From CAYYWV01 sp964531525 (GTDB taxonomy: Bacteria > Pseudomonadota > Alphaproteobacteria > JAAXGF01), in assembly GCA_964531525.1 (NCBI GenBank), contig CAZHDF010000022.1, forward strand, positions 1-30,456: a stretch of 30,456 nt of DNA, read 5' to 3'. The notes beneath the pieces were generated by a model. The model searched no databases. It saw only the letters and a program-made list of their open reading frames with translations, and had not been told where the DNA came from. Both the position numbers and the translations under genes were made by a program. Of the stretch, positions 23,430-30,456 are shown in pieces (the stretch's first letter is position 1; every line of letters starts with the position of its first letter).

Positions 23430-23474
23430 ACGAACCCGCCGCCTTCCTTGCGAGAACTTGCGGACCCGACAGCG

Positions 23475-24509
23475 ATGCGCACACTGAAGTACCACCAGGC
23501 GATTTCCGAAGGCACCGTCCAGGCCATGGAGCGCGACGCCAACGTGTTCTGCGCGGGGATCGCGGTCGACTATCCCTCGGGGATTTTCGGCACCACCGAC
23601 GCGGCGCTCGAACGGTTCGGCAAACGGCGGGTGTTCGACACGCCGGCCATGGAAAACGCCTTCACCGGCATTTGCATCGGCGCGGCGGCGATGGGCAAGC
23701 GGCCGATCATGGTGCATCCCCGCAACGACTTCATGTTCCTCGCCTTCGATCAGCTCATCAACCTGGCGGCCAAGTGGCGCTACATGTACGGCGGCAACGC
23801 GGGTTCGGTGCCGGTCGTGGTGCGCGCGGTCATCGGCAAGGGCTGGGGGCAGGGGGCCACCCATTCGCAAAGCCTTCAGGCGCCGCTCGCGCATTTCCCG
23901 GGAATGACCGTGCTCATGCCGGCGACGCCGCGCGACGCCAAGGGGCTGCTTCTCAGCGCCTGCCGGCACGACGGTCCGGTCGTCATTCTCGAACACCGGG
24001 CGCTTTACGGCGTCGAGGGCGAGGTGCCGGAGGCGCCGGTCGAGAGCCCGATCGGCCGCGCCGCGGTGCTGCGCGCGGGGCGCGACGTGACCATCGTCGC
24101 CACCTCGGTCATGGTCCAGGAGGCGCTGAGCGCGGCGGAGGAGCTCGACCGTCACGGGGTCGACGCCGAGATCGTGGACCTGCGCACGATTCGACCGCTG
24201 GACGAGGAAACCGTCCTCGCCTCGGTGCGCAATACGGGCCGCGTGATCGTCGCCGACACGAGCTGGGAGCTGTGCGGCGTCGCAAGCGAGATCGCCGCGC
24301 TGTGCGCGGAGAAGGCGTTTCAACATCTCAAGGCGCCGGTGCGCCGCCTCGCGCTGGCCGATTGTCCGGCGCCGGTGTCGCTGTCGCTCGAACGGGTGTT
24401 CTATCCCCAAGCCTCGACAATCGCCCGGCTTGCGCTTCATGTCGTCGGGGCCGACCCGGAGCTCGTCGGCGAGATCGACAAGGAGGATACTTTCAAGGGG
24501 CCCTATTGA
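23475..24509 (+). CDS. TPP-dependent 2-oxoacid dehydrogenase E1-type beta subunit (transketolase C-terminal family)
   Basis: This encodes 344 aa from ATG 23475; the ribosome site is weak, so translation may be coupled to the alpha gene. The pyrimidine-binding fold carries TPAMENAFTGICIGAA with the TPP-activating Glu60, then FLAFDQLINLAAKWRYMYGG (89-108) and GKGWGQGATHSQS, where His130 matches the active-site His of E1 beta. The transketolase C-terminal domain follows (GRDVTIVATSVMVQEAL; VDLRTIRPLDEETV). With the alpha subunit it should form an alpha2beta2 enzyme that binds TPP at the interface. It ends 33 bases from the convergent membrane-protein gene. Confidence 0.87.
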   Translation: MRTLKYHQAISEGTVQAMERDANVFCAGIAVDYPSGIFGTTDAALERFGKRRVFDTPAMENAFTGICIGAAAMGKRPIMVHPRNDFMFLAFDQLINLAAKWRYMYGGNAGSVPVVVRAVIGKGWGQGATHSQSLQAPLAHFPGMTVLMPATPRDAKGLLLSACRHDGPVVILEHRALYGVEGEVPEAPVESPIGRAAVLRAGRDVTIVATSVMVQEALSAAEELDRHGVDAEIVDLRTIRPLDEETVLASVRNTGRVIVADTSWELCGVASEIAALCAEKAFQHLKAPVRRLALADCPAPVSLSLERVFYPQASTIARLALHVVGADPELVGEIDKEDTFKGPY

Positions 24510-24542
24510 GGCCGATTGATGCCGGGGGGCGGTTCGCCGTCC

Positions 24543-25559
24543 TCAGCCCTCGGTGCCGCTTCGCTCCGCTTTCGCCGCCCGCTTGTCGCTCCCGCCGTAA
24601 CGCACGGCGAGCCACAGGACGCCGCCCGTCAGGCTGAAGGCCAGGCTGGCGAGGCCGAACAGGATCGAAGCGCCGAGCGCATCCTCTCCCACGACGCCCA
24701 GGACGGCGAAGGCGGCGATCATCAGCCCCTCGCGCACGCCCCATCCGGCGATCGAAACCGGAAGCATCGCAAGCTCCATCACCACCGGGACCACCAGAAA
24801 GCAGCCGAACAGGGTCGCGGGCGCGCCGAGGCCGACGAGGAAGAGATAAACGATCACGACGTTGATCGCCCCGATGACCAGGCTGCCCAGCAGGGCCAGC
24901 GCGGTCAGGCGGCCATGGACGAACGTGACCCGCATGACCGTCGCGAGATCGAGCGCCAGCAGGATCAGCGCGTGTTCACGCAGGCCGGCGCGCAGCCACC
25001 TGACGGGGCCGCGCGGAAAGCCGGCCGCCCAGACCGCCGCGATGGCCGCGAGCCCGGCGACGGCCACCAGCACGAGTCCGCCGCGCATGGCCGCGTCGTC
25101 GATCGCCCGAAGCGTCCAGGGCAGAAGGCCGACGATCAGGAGATGGACGCCGATAAGCCCGATCAGGCGGTCGAGCAGCACGGCGTTGCCGGCCTCGCGG
25201 GCGGCGATGCCCTGCTGCCGCATTTCCCAGAAGCGCGAGGCGTCTCCGCCCAGGAACGAGACGAAGGTCTGGGCGAAGAAGTTACCGATCAGCGTGATGC
25301 GCAGCGCCGCGCCGAACGCGAGCTCCCGATCGAACATCCACAGGACGTGCCGCAGGCGAAGCGCGGCGAAGACCTGCTGGACGAAAAGCAACGCCAGGGC
25401 GGCGCCGACGACCGGCGGCGAAAGCGCGGACAAGTTCGCGAGCGCCGCGCCGATGTCGAGGCTTTGCGCGATCAACCAGAGGATGAGCGCGATGACGGCG
25501 ATTTTGGCCAGAAGGATCGCGCCTCGTCCGTATGCTCGGCTGTTGCGCGGTGCGGCCAT
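24543..25559 (-). CDS. Lysylphosphatidylglycerol synthase TM-region-like flippase-domain membrane protein
   Basis: This encodes 338 aa from ATG 25559 (the frame extends 12 codons further, but those residues are not family-like). It has about 7-8 hydrophobic segments and the signature of the LPG_synthase_TM (UPF0104/AglD2-like) family: FVSFLGGDASRFWEMRQQG (residues 99-117), then AVLLDRLIGL with the conserved D130-R131. Proteins of this family, when encoded next to a GT2 as here, are usually linked to moving or attaching lipid-linked sugars. No soluble transferase domain is attached. It is divergent from the GT2 at 25748. Confidence 0.82.
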   Translation of the reverse strand: MAAPRNSRAYGRGAILLAKIAVIALILWLIAQSLDIGAALANLSALSPPVVGAALALLFVQQVFAALRLRHVLWMFDRELAFGAALRITLIGNFFAQTFVSFLGGDASRFWEMRQQGIAAREAGNAVLLDRLIGLIGVHLLIVGLLPWTLRAIDDAAMRGGLVLVAVAGLAAIAAVWAAGFPRGPVRWLRAGLREHALILLALDLATVMRVTFVHGRLTALALLGSLVIGAINVVIVYLFLVGLGAPATLFGCFLVVPVVMELAMLPVSIAGWGVREGLMIAAFAVLGVVGEDALGASILFGLASLAFSLTGGVLWLAVRYGGSDKRAAKAERSGTEG

Positions 25560-25747
25560 GGGGTCGGTTCTACTGGCTCGCCCAGGCCAGATCAACCGCC
25601 GCCGCCTGGTCCTGCGCCCGACAATAGAGGTTGCCCCTGTGCGCCGTGGTAATTATCCTCGCGGATCGTGTGTTGTGGCGACTTTGCGCGACGCGCTCGA
25701 TCAAAAATGGCGCGCGCGTACTTTCCTGGCCTGGAGCAGGTAAAGCA

Positions 25748-26533
25748 ATGGCGGACGATGCTCGGGGTGTGACGTTTGTCATTCCCGCATTGAACGAAGA
25801 AGACATTATTTCCCAAACCGTCGCCGACGTGCACCGCGTCGTTTTGGCCCATCTGCAAGATTTCGAAATCATTCTGGTCGATGACGGCAGCACCGATCGG
25901 ACGGGCGCCTTGATGGAGACGCTGGCGCGCGATTTCGATCGGGTGCGGGTGATTCGCAACCCTCGCAATCTCGGCCTCGGCAAATCCTACAAGCGCGGCT
26001 TGGCGGCCGCCCGGAAGCGCTATCTGATGATGCTGTGCGGCGACGGCGGTTTCCCGGCGACGAGCCTGCCGCCGGTGCTGGCGGCGCTGGGGCGCGCCGA
26101 CATCGTGATCCCGAGGATCAGCAACCTCAAGGAGATCAAAACCCCGTTCCGCTATTTCGTCTCGCGCACCTATACGGCCCTGCTCAATCTCCTCTTCGGG
26201 CAGCGCATCGGCTACTACAACGGGCTGCCGCTGCATCGGGTCGATCTGTTGCGCAGGATCAACATCACCAGCGACGGCTTCGGCTTCCAGGCCGAGATCC
26301 TGATCAAGCTGATTCGCGCCGGTTGCAGCTATGTCGAGGTCGCCGTGCCGGGCGCCGAGCAGACCCAAAGGTCGAAAGCGCTGCGGCTGCGCAATTTGGT
26401 GAGCGTGACGAGAACGCTCGCGGGCCTGATCGTCGAGCTCGCCACCTATAAGGGGCCGGTCATCGTCGACGCGTACGAGCCCCCCGCCGTCGATGTTACG
26501 CCGCCGGCGTCTCAATCGCCGCGATCGTTATAG
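25748..26533 (+). CDS. Glycosyltransferase family 2, polyprenol-phosphate sugar synthase-like
   Basis: This encodes 261 aa from ATG 25748, with GGAGCAGG 7 bases upstream; an in-frame upstream ATG would add 39 residues unlike the family. It has the dolichol/polyprenol-phosphate mannosyltransferase pattern: VTFVIPALNEEDII (residues 8-21), EIILVDDGSTDRTG (40-53) and NLGLGKSYKRGL (74-85). LMMLCGDGGFP (93-103) stands where these enzymes normally have D-x-D. Only Asp99 remains there, so metal binding may differ. No TM is seen. It could make a polyprenyl-phosphate sugar for the GT-C-like protein encoded at 6492-9194. It is followed by the flippase gene after 121 bases. Confidence 0.83.
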   Translation: MADDARGVTFVIPALNEEDIISQTVADVHRVVLAHLQDFEIILVDDGSTDRTGALMETLARDFDRVRVIRNPRNLGLGKSYKRGLAAARKRYLMMLCGDGGFPATSLPPVLAALGRADIVIPRISNLKEIKTPFRYFVSRTYTALLNLLFGQRIGYYNGLPLHRVDLLRRINITSDGFGFQAEILIKLIRAGCSYVEVAVPGAEQTQRSKALRLRNLVSVTRTLAGLIVELATYKGPVIVDAYEPPAVDVTPPASQSPRSL

Positions 26534-26654
26534 CCCGCGATCGGGCGAGCGGCGGCGTCCCGCCCGGGCTTTCCGTTTCTCTCGCAGGCCTGTTCAGCGT
26601 ATCGGCCGCGTCCTTCGCCGGACGGGCGCGACGGCATAGGGCGCCGCGAATCGG

Positions 26655-28121
26655 ATGACAACCAGCGTTCGCAAAATCCTCCGGGATTTCCTGCTTTACG
26701 GCGGCAGCGACTTCGCCTCGAAGCTGCTTGGCTTCGTCACCCTGCCGATTTACACGCGCATCTTCTCCACTGCGGAATACGGCATCCTGAGCTACACGTT
26801 CAGCTTTACGCTGCTGCTCATGTCGGTCGTTCTGATCGGCGGCGATCAGGTCTATGTCCGCTTCTATTTCGAGGCCGACGACGACGAGGCGCGAAAGACG
26901 CTCACGCCGACCTGGCTTTTGTTCCTCGCCTTGTGGGGCGGCCTGGTCGCCCTGGCCCTTCTGCCCTGGAGCGACGCACTCGCGCGTTGGTCGTTCGAGG
27001 GCGACGGGTACGCCCCCCTGATCGTGGTGGCGATTCTGGGCGTGCCGGTCGGGCTCATCAATCGCGTTTGCGGCCATGTGCTGCGCGCGCGGTTCCAGCC
27101 CGGGCGCGGCGCCGTGCTCAATCTCGCGACGGCGGCGATGAGCATCGTTTTCGGATTGATCGGCGCGGCCCCCCTTGGGATGGGGCTGTTCGGCATTTTC
27201 GCCGGAATCTTGGTCGCCGAGATTGTGATGCTCCCGCTCCGCCTGTGGAGCATTCGCCCGCTTCTCAGGCCGAGGTTTTCGCCCTCCCTGTTGCGCCGGG
27301 TGTTGGCGTTCGGCGTTCCGCTGGTGCCAACGGTGCTCGCCGCCTGGGTGTTCACTATGTCCGATCGCCTGATGCTTTCGAAGCTCGCCTCGCTCGAGGA
27401 GGTCGGCCATTACAGCGTTGCCGCAGCGCTGGTGAGCGTGATCTCCCTGGCGAACGTCGCGCTCGCCCAGGCCTGGGGGCCGCATGCGGTCGTCGCCTAC
27501 GAGCGCGCGCCCGATCAGGCCCCGGCGTTCTACGGCCAGATCATGACCTATGTGCTGGCGAGCTTCGGCCTTCTGTGCGTCGCCGTGACGACATTCGGCG
27601 CCGAGATCCTACATCTGCTGACGGTGCCGGAGTTCTATCCAGCGGCGAAGGTGATCGGCCCACTCGCGCTCGGGATCGTCGCCTACGCTACGTCGCAGAT
27701 GACCGGCATCGGTGTCATCCTGCGCAAGAAGACCAAGCGCCTCGCGGTGTTGAGCGTCTGCGCCGCAGCCCTCAACATCGTTCTCAACTTGGTCCTGATC
27801 CCCCGCTTCGGCATGATGGGGGCCGCCTGGGCGACCGCGTTCTCCTATCTGGCGTTGACGCTCGGCTACCTGGTCGCCTCTCAGCGCCTGTTCGCCACCG
27901 CCTACGAGTGTCGCCGCGGGCTTACGATCATCGTCCTACTGGTTGCCTTTACCCTTGGCGTGGCGTATCTGCCGAGCCTGCCGCTCGCGTCGAGCCTTGC
28001 TCTCAAGGTCATGTATTTCGCGGCCTTCGTCGCCGCGCTTTTCCTGCTGCGTGCCTTCGACCGGCGCGAGATCGCGGCGGTGAGGATGTTTTGTTCGCGC
28101 GCCTGGAAGCGGGGCGGCTGA
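26655..28121 (+). CDS. wzx: Wzx-type polysaccharide flippase (MOP/MATE superfamily)
   Basis: This encodes 488 aa from ATG 26655 with 12-14 predicted TM helices. The N-terminal segment (FLLYGGSDFASKLLGFVTLPIYTRIFSTAEYG) is the classic PST/Wzx opening, with GGSD/S and an amphipathic first helix. AAPLGMGLFGIFAGILVAE, VTTFGAEIL and the C-terminal LIPRFGMMGAAWATAFSYL fit the MOP-exporter family. It flips undecaprenyl-linked oligosaccharide repeat units across the inner membrane. Finding it inside the locus supports a Wzx/Wzy-dependent surface polysaccharide. A Wzy polymerase and chain-length regulator are not identified with certainty in the window. It ends 6 bases from the convergent GT4 gene. 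Confidence 0.87.
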   Translation: MTTSVRKILRDFLLYGGSDFASKLLGFVTLPIYTRIFSTAEYGILSYTFSFTLLLMSVVLIGGDQVYVRFYFEADDDEARKTLTPTWLLFLALWGGLVALALLPWSDALARWSFEGDGYAPLIVVAILGVPVGLINRVCGHVLRARFQPGRGAVLNLATAAMSIVFGLIGAAPLGMGLFGIFAGILVAEIVMLPLRLWSIRPLLRPRFSPSLLRRVLAFGVPLVPTVLAAWVFTMSDRLMLSKLASLEEVGHYSVAAALVSVISLANVALAQAWGPHAVVAYERAPDQAPAFYGQIMTYVLASFGLLCVAVTTFGAEILHLLTVPEFYPAAKVIGPLALGIVAYATSQMTGIGVILRKKTKRLAVLSVCAAALNIVLNLVLIPRFGMMGAAWATAFSYLALTLGYLVASQRLFATAYECRRGLTIIVLLVAFTLGVAYLPSLPLASSLALKVMYFAAFVAALFLLRAFDRREIAAVRMFCSRAWKRGG

Positions 28122-28127
28122 CGGCGT

Positions 28128-29282
28128 TTAGGGTGGGTTCGGCCAAATCGGCGCCGGCGCGCTCGCCCGCTCGCCCGCGTAAAGGGTTTGGTATTGCCTG
28201 GCGGTGGCCTCGGTGGTGAACTCTTTCTTGATGCGCGCGCGCGCGGCGGCGCCGATTTCGGCGCGCGCCTCCGGACCGATCGCGATCAAGCGCGCCCAGG
28301 CCTCGGCGAGCGCGGCGGCGTCCGACGGCGGGACGACGAGCCCGTCGTCGCCAACGATCCGGCGCGAATCGCCGACGTCTGTGACCACACAGGGGACCGC
28401 GCAGGCCATCGCCTCGCCGATGAAGTTCGGGAAGCCCTCGCCGAAGGCCGAGGTGAGCGTCGCGATGTCTAACGCCGCGATCACGCGGGGAACGTCGCGC
28501 CGCTCGCCGAGAAGATGAATGCGCGAGCCCAGCGCCGCCACCCCGGCGAGCGCCGGATTGCCGGCCTCGATTTCGCTGCCGGCGAGCAGGAAATGCGCCT
28601 CGGGCCGCTGCTCGCTAAGTCGCGCGGCGGCAGCGAGAAAGCAGCCGTGGTTCTTGCTCGGATCGACCCGAGCGAGCATGCCGATTAGCGGCGCCCCGGA
28701 CGGGATACCAAGCTCGCCGCGGATCGCCACGCGCGCCTCCGCGTCGGGGCGGAACCGCACGGTGTCGAAGCCGTTGGGAATGTACTCCCAGCGGCGGGGA
28801 CGGTAGCCGAGATGCTGATGCCAGGCCAGGCCGGCGAGCGAGTTGACCACCACCGCCTCGGGCTGGCGCGAGAGCCTTGCCAGGATGCGCACAACCAGGA
28901 GAGACATTCGCGAATAGGCACGCATGTCCATGTTCGAGCATCGCACGTTCCACAGGATGCGCGGAACGCGCGCAAGCCGTCCGGCGATCAGGCCGAGCAG
29001 GTCGGCATGATACATCCAGCTTTGCAATATCTCGGGCCGATAGCGCCGCAACAGGCCGATCAGGCGGAACAGGCCGCCCGGGTCGATATGGCCGCGGCGC
29101 ATGCCGAGGCTGTACAGCGTCGCGCCCTCGGCCTCGACCGCGTTGGCGAGCGCGCCACGCCCGGTCATCGACACAACCACGGGCGTATAGGGAGCGTGAC
29201 GGTGCTCGACGAGTAGTTTAACCAGAGCGGTTTCCGCGCCGCCGATTTCGAGATCGGTTATGAGGTGTACAATGACGGGCAT
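28128..29282 (-). CDS. Glycosyltransferase family 4
   Basis: This encodes 384 aa from ATG 29282 (MPVIVHLITDLEIGGAE); a GTG at 29303 would extend it by 7 residues. The N-terminal GGAET (residues 14-18) and the C-terminal E-x7-E motif at FGEGFPNFIGEAMA (E282, E290) give a GT-B fold retaining enzyme. IGMLARVDPSKNHG marks the donor-side beta-strand. It probably adds a sugar to the lipid-linked repeat unit on the cytoplasmic face. It is on the same strand as, and 14 bases after, the methyltransferase gene, so the two are co-transcribed, and convergent with the flippase gene. Confidence 0.88.
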   Translation of the reverse strand: MPVIVHLITDLEIGGAETALVKLLVEHRHAPYTPVVVSMTGRGALANAVEAEGATLYSLGMRRGHIDPGGLFRLIGLLRRYRPEILQSWMYHADLLGLIAGRLARVPRILWNVRCSNMDMRAYSRMSLLVVRILARLSRQPEAVVVNSLAGLAWHQHLGYRPRRWEYIPNGFDTVRFRPDAEARVAIRGELGIPSGAPLIGMLARVDPSKNHGCFLAAAARLSEQRPEAHFLLAGSEIEAGNPALAGVAALGSRIHLLGERRDVPRVIAALDIATLTSAFGEGFPNFIGEAMACAVPCVVTDVGDSRRIVGDDGLVVPPSDAAALAEAWARLIAIGPEARAEIGAAARARIKKEFTTEATARQYQTLYAGERASAPAPIWPNPP

Positions 29283-29296
29283 GTGGGGGCACCGGG

Positions 29297-30166
29297 TCAG
29301 CACCCGGCGGCCGGTCCACCCGCCGGCGGCGTCGCGCGCCGAAAGATGAATTCATTGCAGCCCTGCCGGTTACCCCTGACGCGCTTCACAGTGTCGAGGG
29401 AAAAGCCGTGCTCTTTGAATAAGTCGATAATCGTCTGCGGCTTCGCAACCTCGAACGGATACCCGCCAAGCCAGTCGACAAGATCATACCAGCGGGACAT
29501 ACCTCGCGCCGACGCAGTACGGCCCGACAGCTTGCGTAAGAGATAAGGAACTCCAACAAGATAAGGCGCGTGGACAGCAATAAGCAGGGGACGTAGCCAG
29601 GGGGCGGAGTTGTAGCAGCGCTTGATCGCGGTCCAGTAGCGGCTGATCCAGCCCTGATCGTTGTAGATCGAGATGAAGAGCACGCCCCCTGACTTCACTG
29701 TGGCAGCTGTGTTCTCCAACGCGCGCTGCATATCACCAGTGTGATGAAGCACGCCCCAGGAGTAGACCACGTCGAAGCGGCCGAGCGTATTGAGCCAGGC
29801 GCGATCAAGAATCGATCCCCGTGTAATGGTCCAGGCGGCATCCCCTGCGAAGTAGCGGCGCTTGAGCTCGGCCGTGCAGGCAACCGATTGTGCATCGTAG
29901 TCGAAAGATTGAACAACCGCACCAAGTCGTCGTGCTGCGAGGCTGAAGATGCCGCTGCCCGAGCCGATGTCGAGAAAGCGCTTGTCGCGAAGAGCGCCCG
30001 TACCGAGCGCTGCTTCGAGCGATACTTCAGCGTCGGCGATGCGTCGGTCGTCGAGATGGGTAAGGAAGCGCGACCAATTGAGACCGAAGGTGAAGCGAAG
30101 CGCAGCCTCGTCTTCCTCGCAGGAAGGCTGGGACGTGGTAGTTCTCTGGTCAGATGATAGTGACAT
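29297..30166 (-). CDS. Class I SAM-dependent methyltransferase
   Basis: This encodes 289 aa from ATG 30166. Motif I is RFLDIGSGSGIFS (residues 63-75), followed by VQSFDYDAQSV, FDVVYSWGVLHHTGDM and VKSGGVLFISIYND. The C-terminal part (MSRWYDLVDWLGGYPFEVAKP, then GCNEFIFRR) is typical of methyltransferases in polysaccharide loci that follow a WGVLHHTG core. The coding sequence is visibly less GC-rich than the genes to its left, which suggests a different origin. It is the first gene of the right-hand minus-strand pair and precedes the GT4 gene by 14 bases. The acceptor sugar is unknown. Confidence 0.87.
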   Translation of the reverse strand: MSLSSDQRTTTSQPSCEEDEAALRFTFGLNWSRFLTHLDDRRIADAEVSLEAALGTGALRDKRFLDIGSGSGIFSLAARRLGAVVQSFDYDAQSVACTAELKRRYFAGDAAWTITRGSILDRAWLNTLGRFDVVYSWGVLHHTGDMQRALENTAATVKSGGVLFISIYNDQGWISRYWTAIKRCYNSAPWLRPLLIAVHAPYLVGVPYLLRKLSGRTASARGMSRWYDLVDWLGGYPFEVAKPQTIIDLFKEHGFSLDTVKRVRGNRQGCNEFIFRRATPPAGGPAAGC

Positions 30167-30238
30167 TGTGGTCTATTCCTAGGCTTAACCATTCCCGCCA
30201 GGAGCAAGTACATTGCTCATATTTCTAATGCAAGGTGT

Positions 30239-30427
30239 CTACCATTCCTCTGGAAACATCACTGTAATCTCCAGGGGCTCACGATGCTTAATGTTATGCC
30301 GCATCACGTCATTTACCAAAGGGCGAAAATCAGATTCAAAGCCGCTCTCCGTAGCATGCTGCTAACTGAGGTGGTAAGTGAAGAAATTTTCCAACCATCG
30401 CTGCTTCAATTTTTGAAACGGAGAGTG
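30239..30427 (-). pseudogene. Broken coding remnant, C-terminal end of an unknown protein
   Basis: On the minus strand, bases 30361 to 30239 read as 40 codons of protein-like sequence ending FRPLVNDVMRHNIKHREP, LEITVMFPEEW and TAG (30239-30241). One codon upstream is TAG (30362-30364), but the same frame continues above it as about 21 more codons (FQKLKQRWLENFFTYHLS) back to a further stop at 30428-30430. There is no convincing start. I do not recognise the family. It may be the end of a gene truncated by rearrangement, just upstream of the methyltransferase, or chance; the codon choice is AT-richer than in most of the window. Confidence 0.35.
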
Positions 30428-30432
30428 CTAAA

Positions 30433-30455
30433 TTCCAGTCCCCCTCCCTCCGCCA
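30433..30455 (+). other. tRNA-Ser 3'-end-like sequence, possible att-site fragment
   Basis: TTCCAGTCCCCCTCC followed by CTCCGCCA has the layout of a tRNA T-loop (TTC-N-A-N-TC), the 3' T-stem strand, the acceptor strand, a discriminator base and CCA. It closely resembles the ends of bacterial tRNA-Ser genes. The preceding bases (CTAAA) cannot pair with the CCCCC T-stem strand and no tRNA body precedes it, so this is not an intact tRNA gene. Such stray 3' ends arise when an element integrates in a tRNA gene. The match is only 23 bases. Confidence 0.3.
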
Positions 30456-30456
30456 G

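Noticed and set aside
25640..25660. GATAAT-like -10 box on the minus strand for the LPG-synthase-TM-like gene
   Set aside because: No acceptable -35 was found at the proper distance, so it was not listed as a promoter.
26533..26546. Terminator hairpin GCCCG-CGAT-CGGGC after the GT2 gene
   Set aside because: The stem is only 5 bases and no T-run follows, so I do not call a terminator.
30433..30455. Intact tRNA-Ser gene
   Set aside because: Only the 3' end pattern is present; the 5' T-stem strand cannot pair and no anticodon or D-arm precedes it.
1..30456. CRISPR array, rRNA genes or toxin-antitoxin pair
   Set aside because: No regularly spaced direct repeats, rRNA-like stretches or paired small toxin/antitoxin frames were seen.

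Overview
The window comes from a GC-rich bacterial chromosome, most likely an alphaproteobacterium. The evidence is codon use, a GTA/prophage-style tail module, and the style of the surface-polysaccharide genes; genus cannot be read from the sequence. It falls into two blocks. Bases 2-3417 (+) are the distal end of a phage or prophage tail module: a 5'-truncated tip/host-specificity protein with an FN3 domain, a tail fibre with a collar-like C-terminus, a DUF4376-type protein, a Cys-rich small protein and a one-TM small protein. About 0.6 kb follows with no intact gene but with a decayed IS5-family transposase C-terminus. Bases 4000-5234 hold a NUDIX hydrolase and an unknown one-TM protein in convergent overlap.

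Bases 5432-30166 form a surface polysaccharide (O-antigen/LPS or capsule) locus. Its core is one apparent 14-gene minus-strand operon running from 21874 down to 6492, with many 1-31 nt overlaps. Order of transcription: phosphoheptose isomerase-like SIS protein, GmhB-like HAD phosphatase, small transaldolase, two extended SDR epimerases, an HldE-like fusion with its two domains in reversed order, a Gfo/Idh/MocA oxidoreductase, a UDP-glucose-dehydrogenase-like protein without the catalytic Cys, an SDR with His in place of the YxxxK Lys, two SAM methyltransferases, a GT2 glycosyltransferase and two large membrane proteins (the second GT-C-like). Divergent from it, across a 535-nt intergenic region rich in inverted repeats, are the E1 alpha and beta subunits of a TPP-dependent 2-oxoacid dehydrogenase-type enzyme with no E2 or E3 in the window.

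The right part (24543-30166) holds an LPG-synthase-TM-like membrane protein, a polyprenol-phosphate-type GT2, a Wzx-type flippase, a GT4 glycosyltransferase and another methyltransferase. The last 300 bases are less GC-rich and contain a broken coding remnant plus a short stretch resembling a tRNA-Ser 3' end.

Inferred working model: the SIS, HAD and reversed HldE proteins make a nucleotide-activated heptose-type sugar. The transaldolase and the E1 pair either supply sedoheptulose 7-phosphate or, more speculatively, add C3/C2 units to build a higher-carbon or branched sugar. The SDRs, Gfo/Idh, the Cys-less dehydrogenase and the methyltransferases modify it. The glycosyltransferases assemble it on lipid, the flippase exports the product, and the large membrane proteins may decorate it. 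The heptose-like module combined with carbon-skeleton enzymes and two active-site-altered enzymes is the most interesting part of the window.
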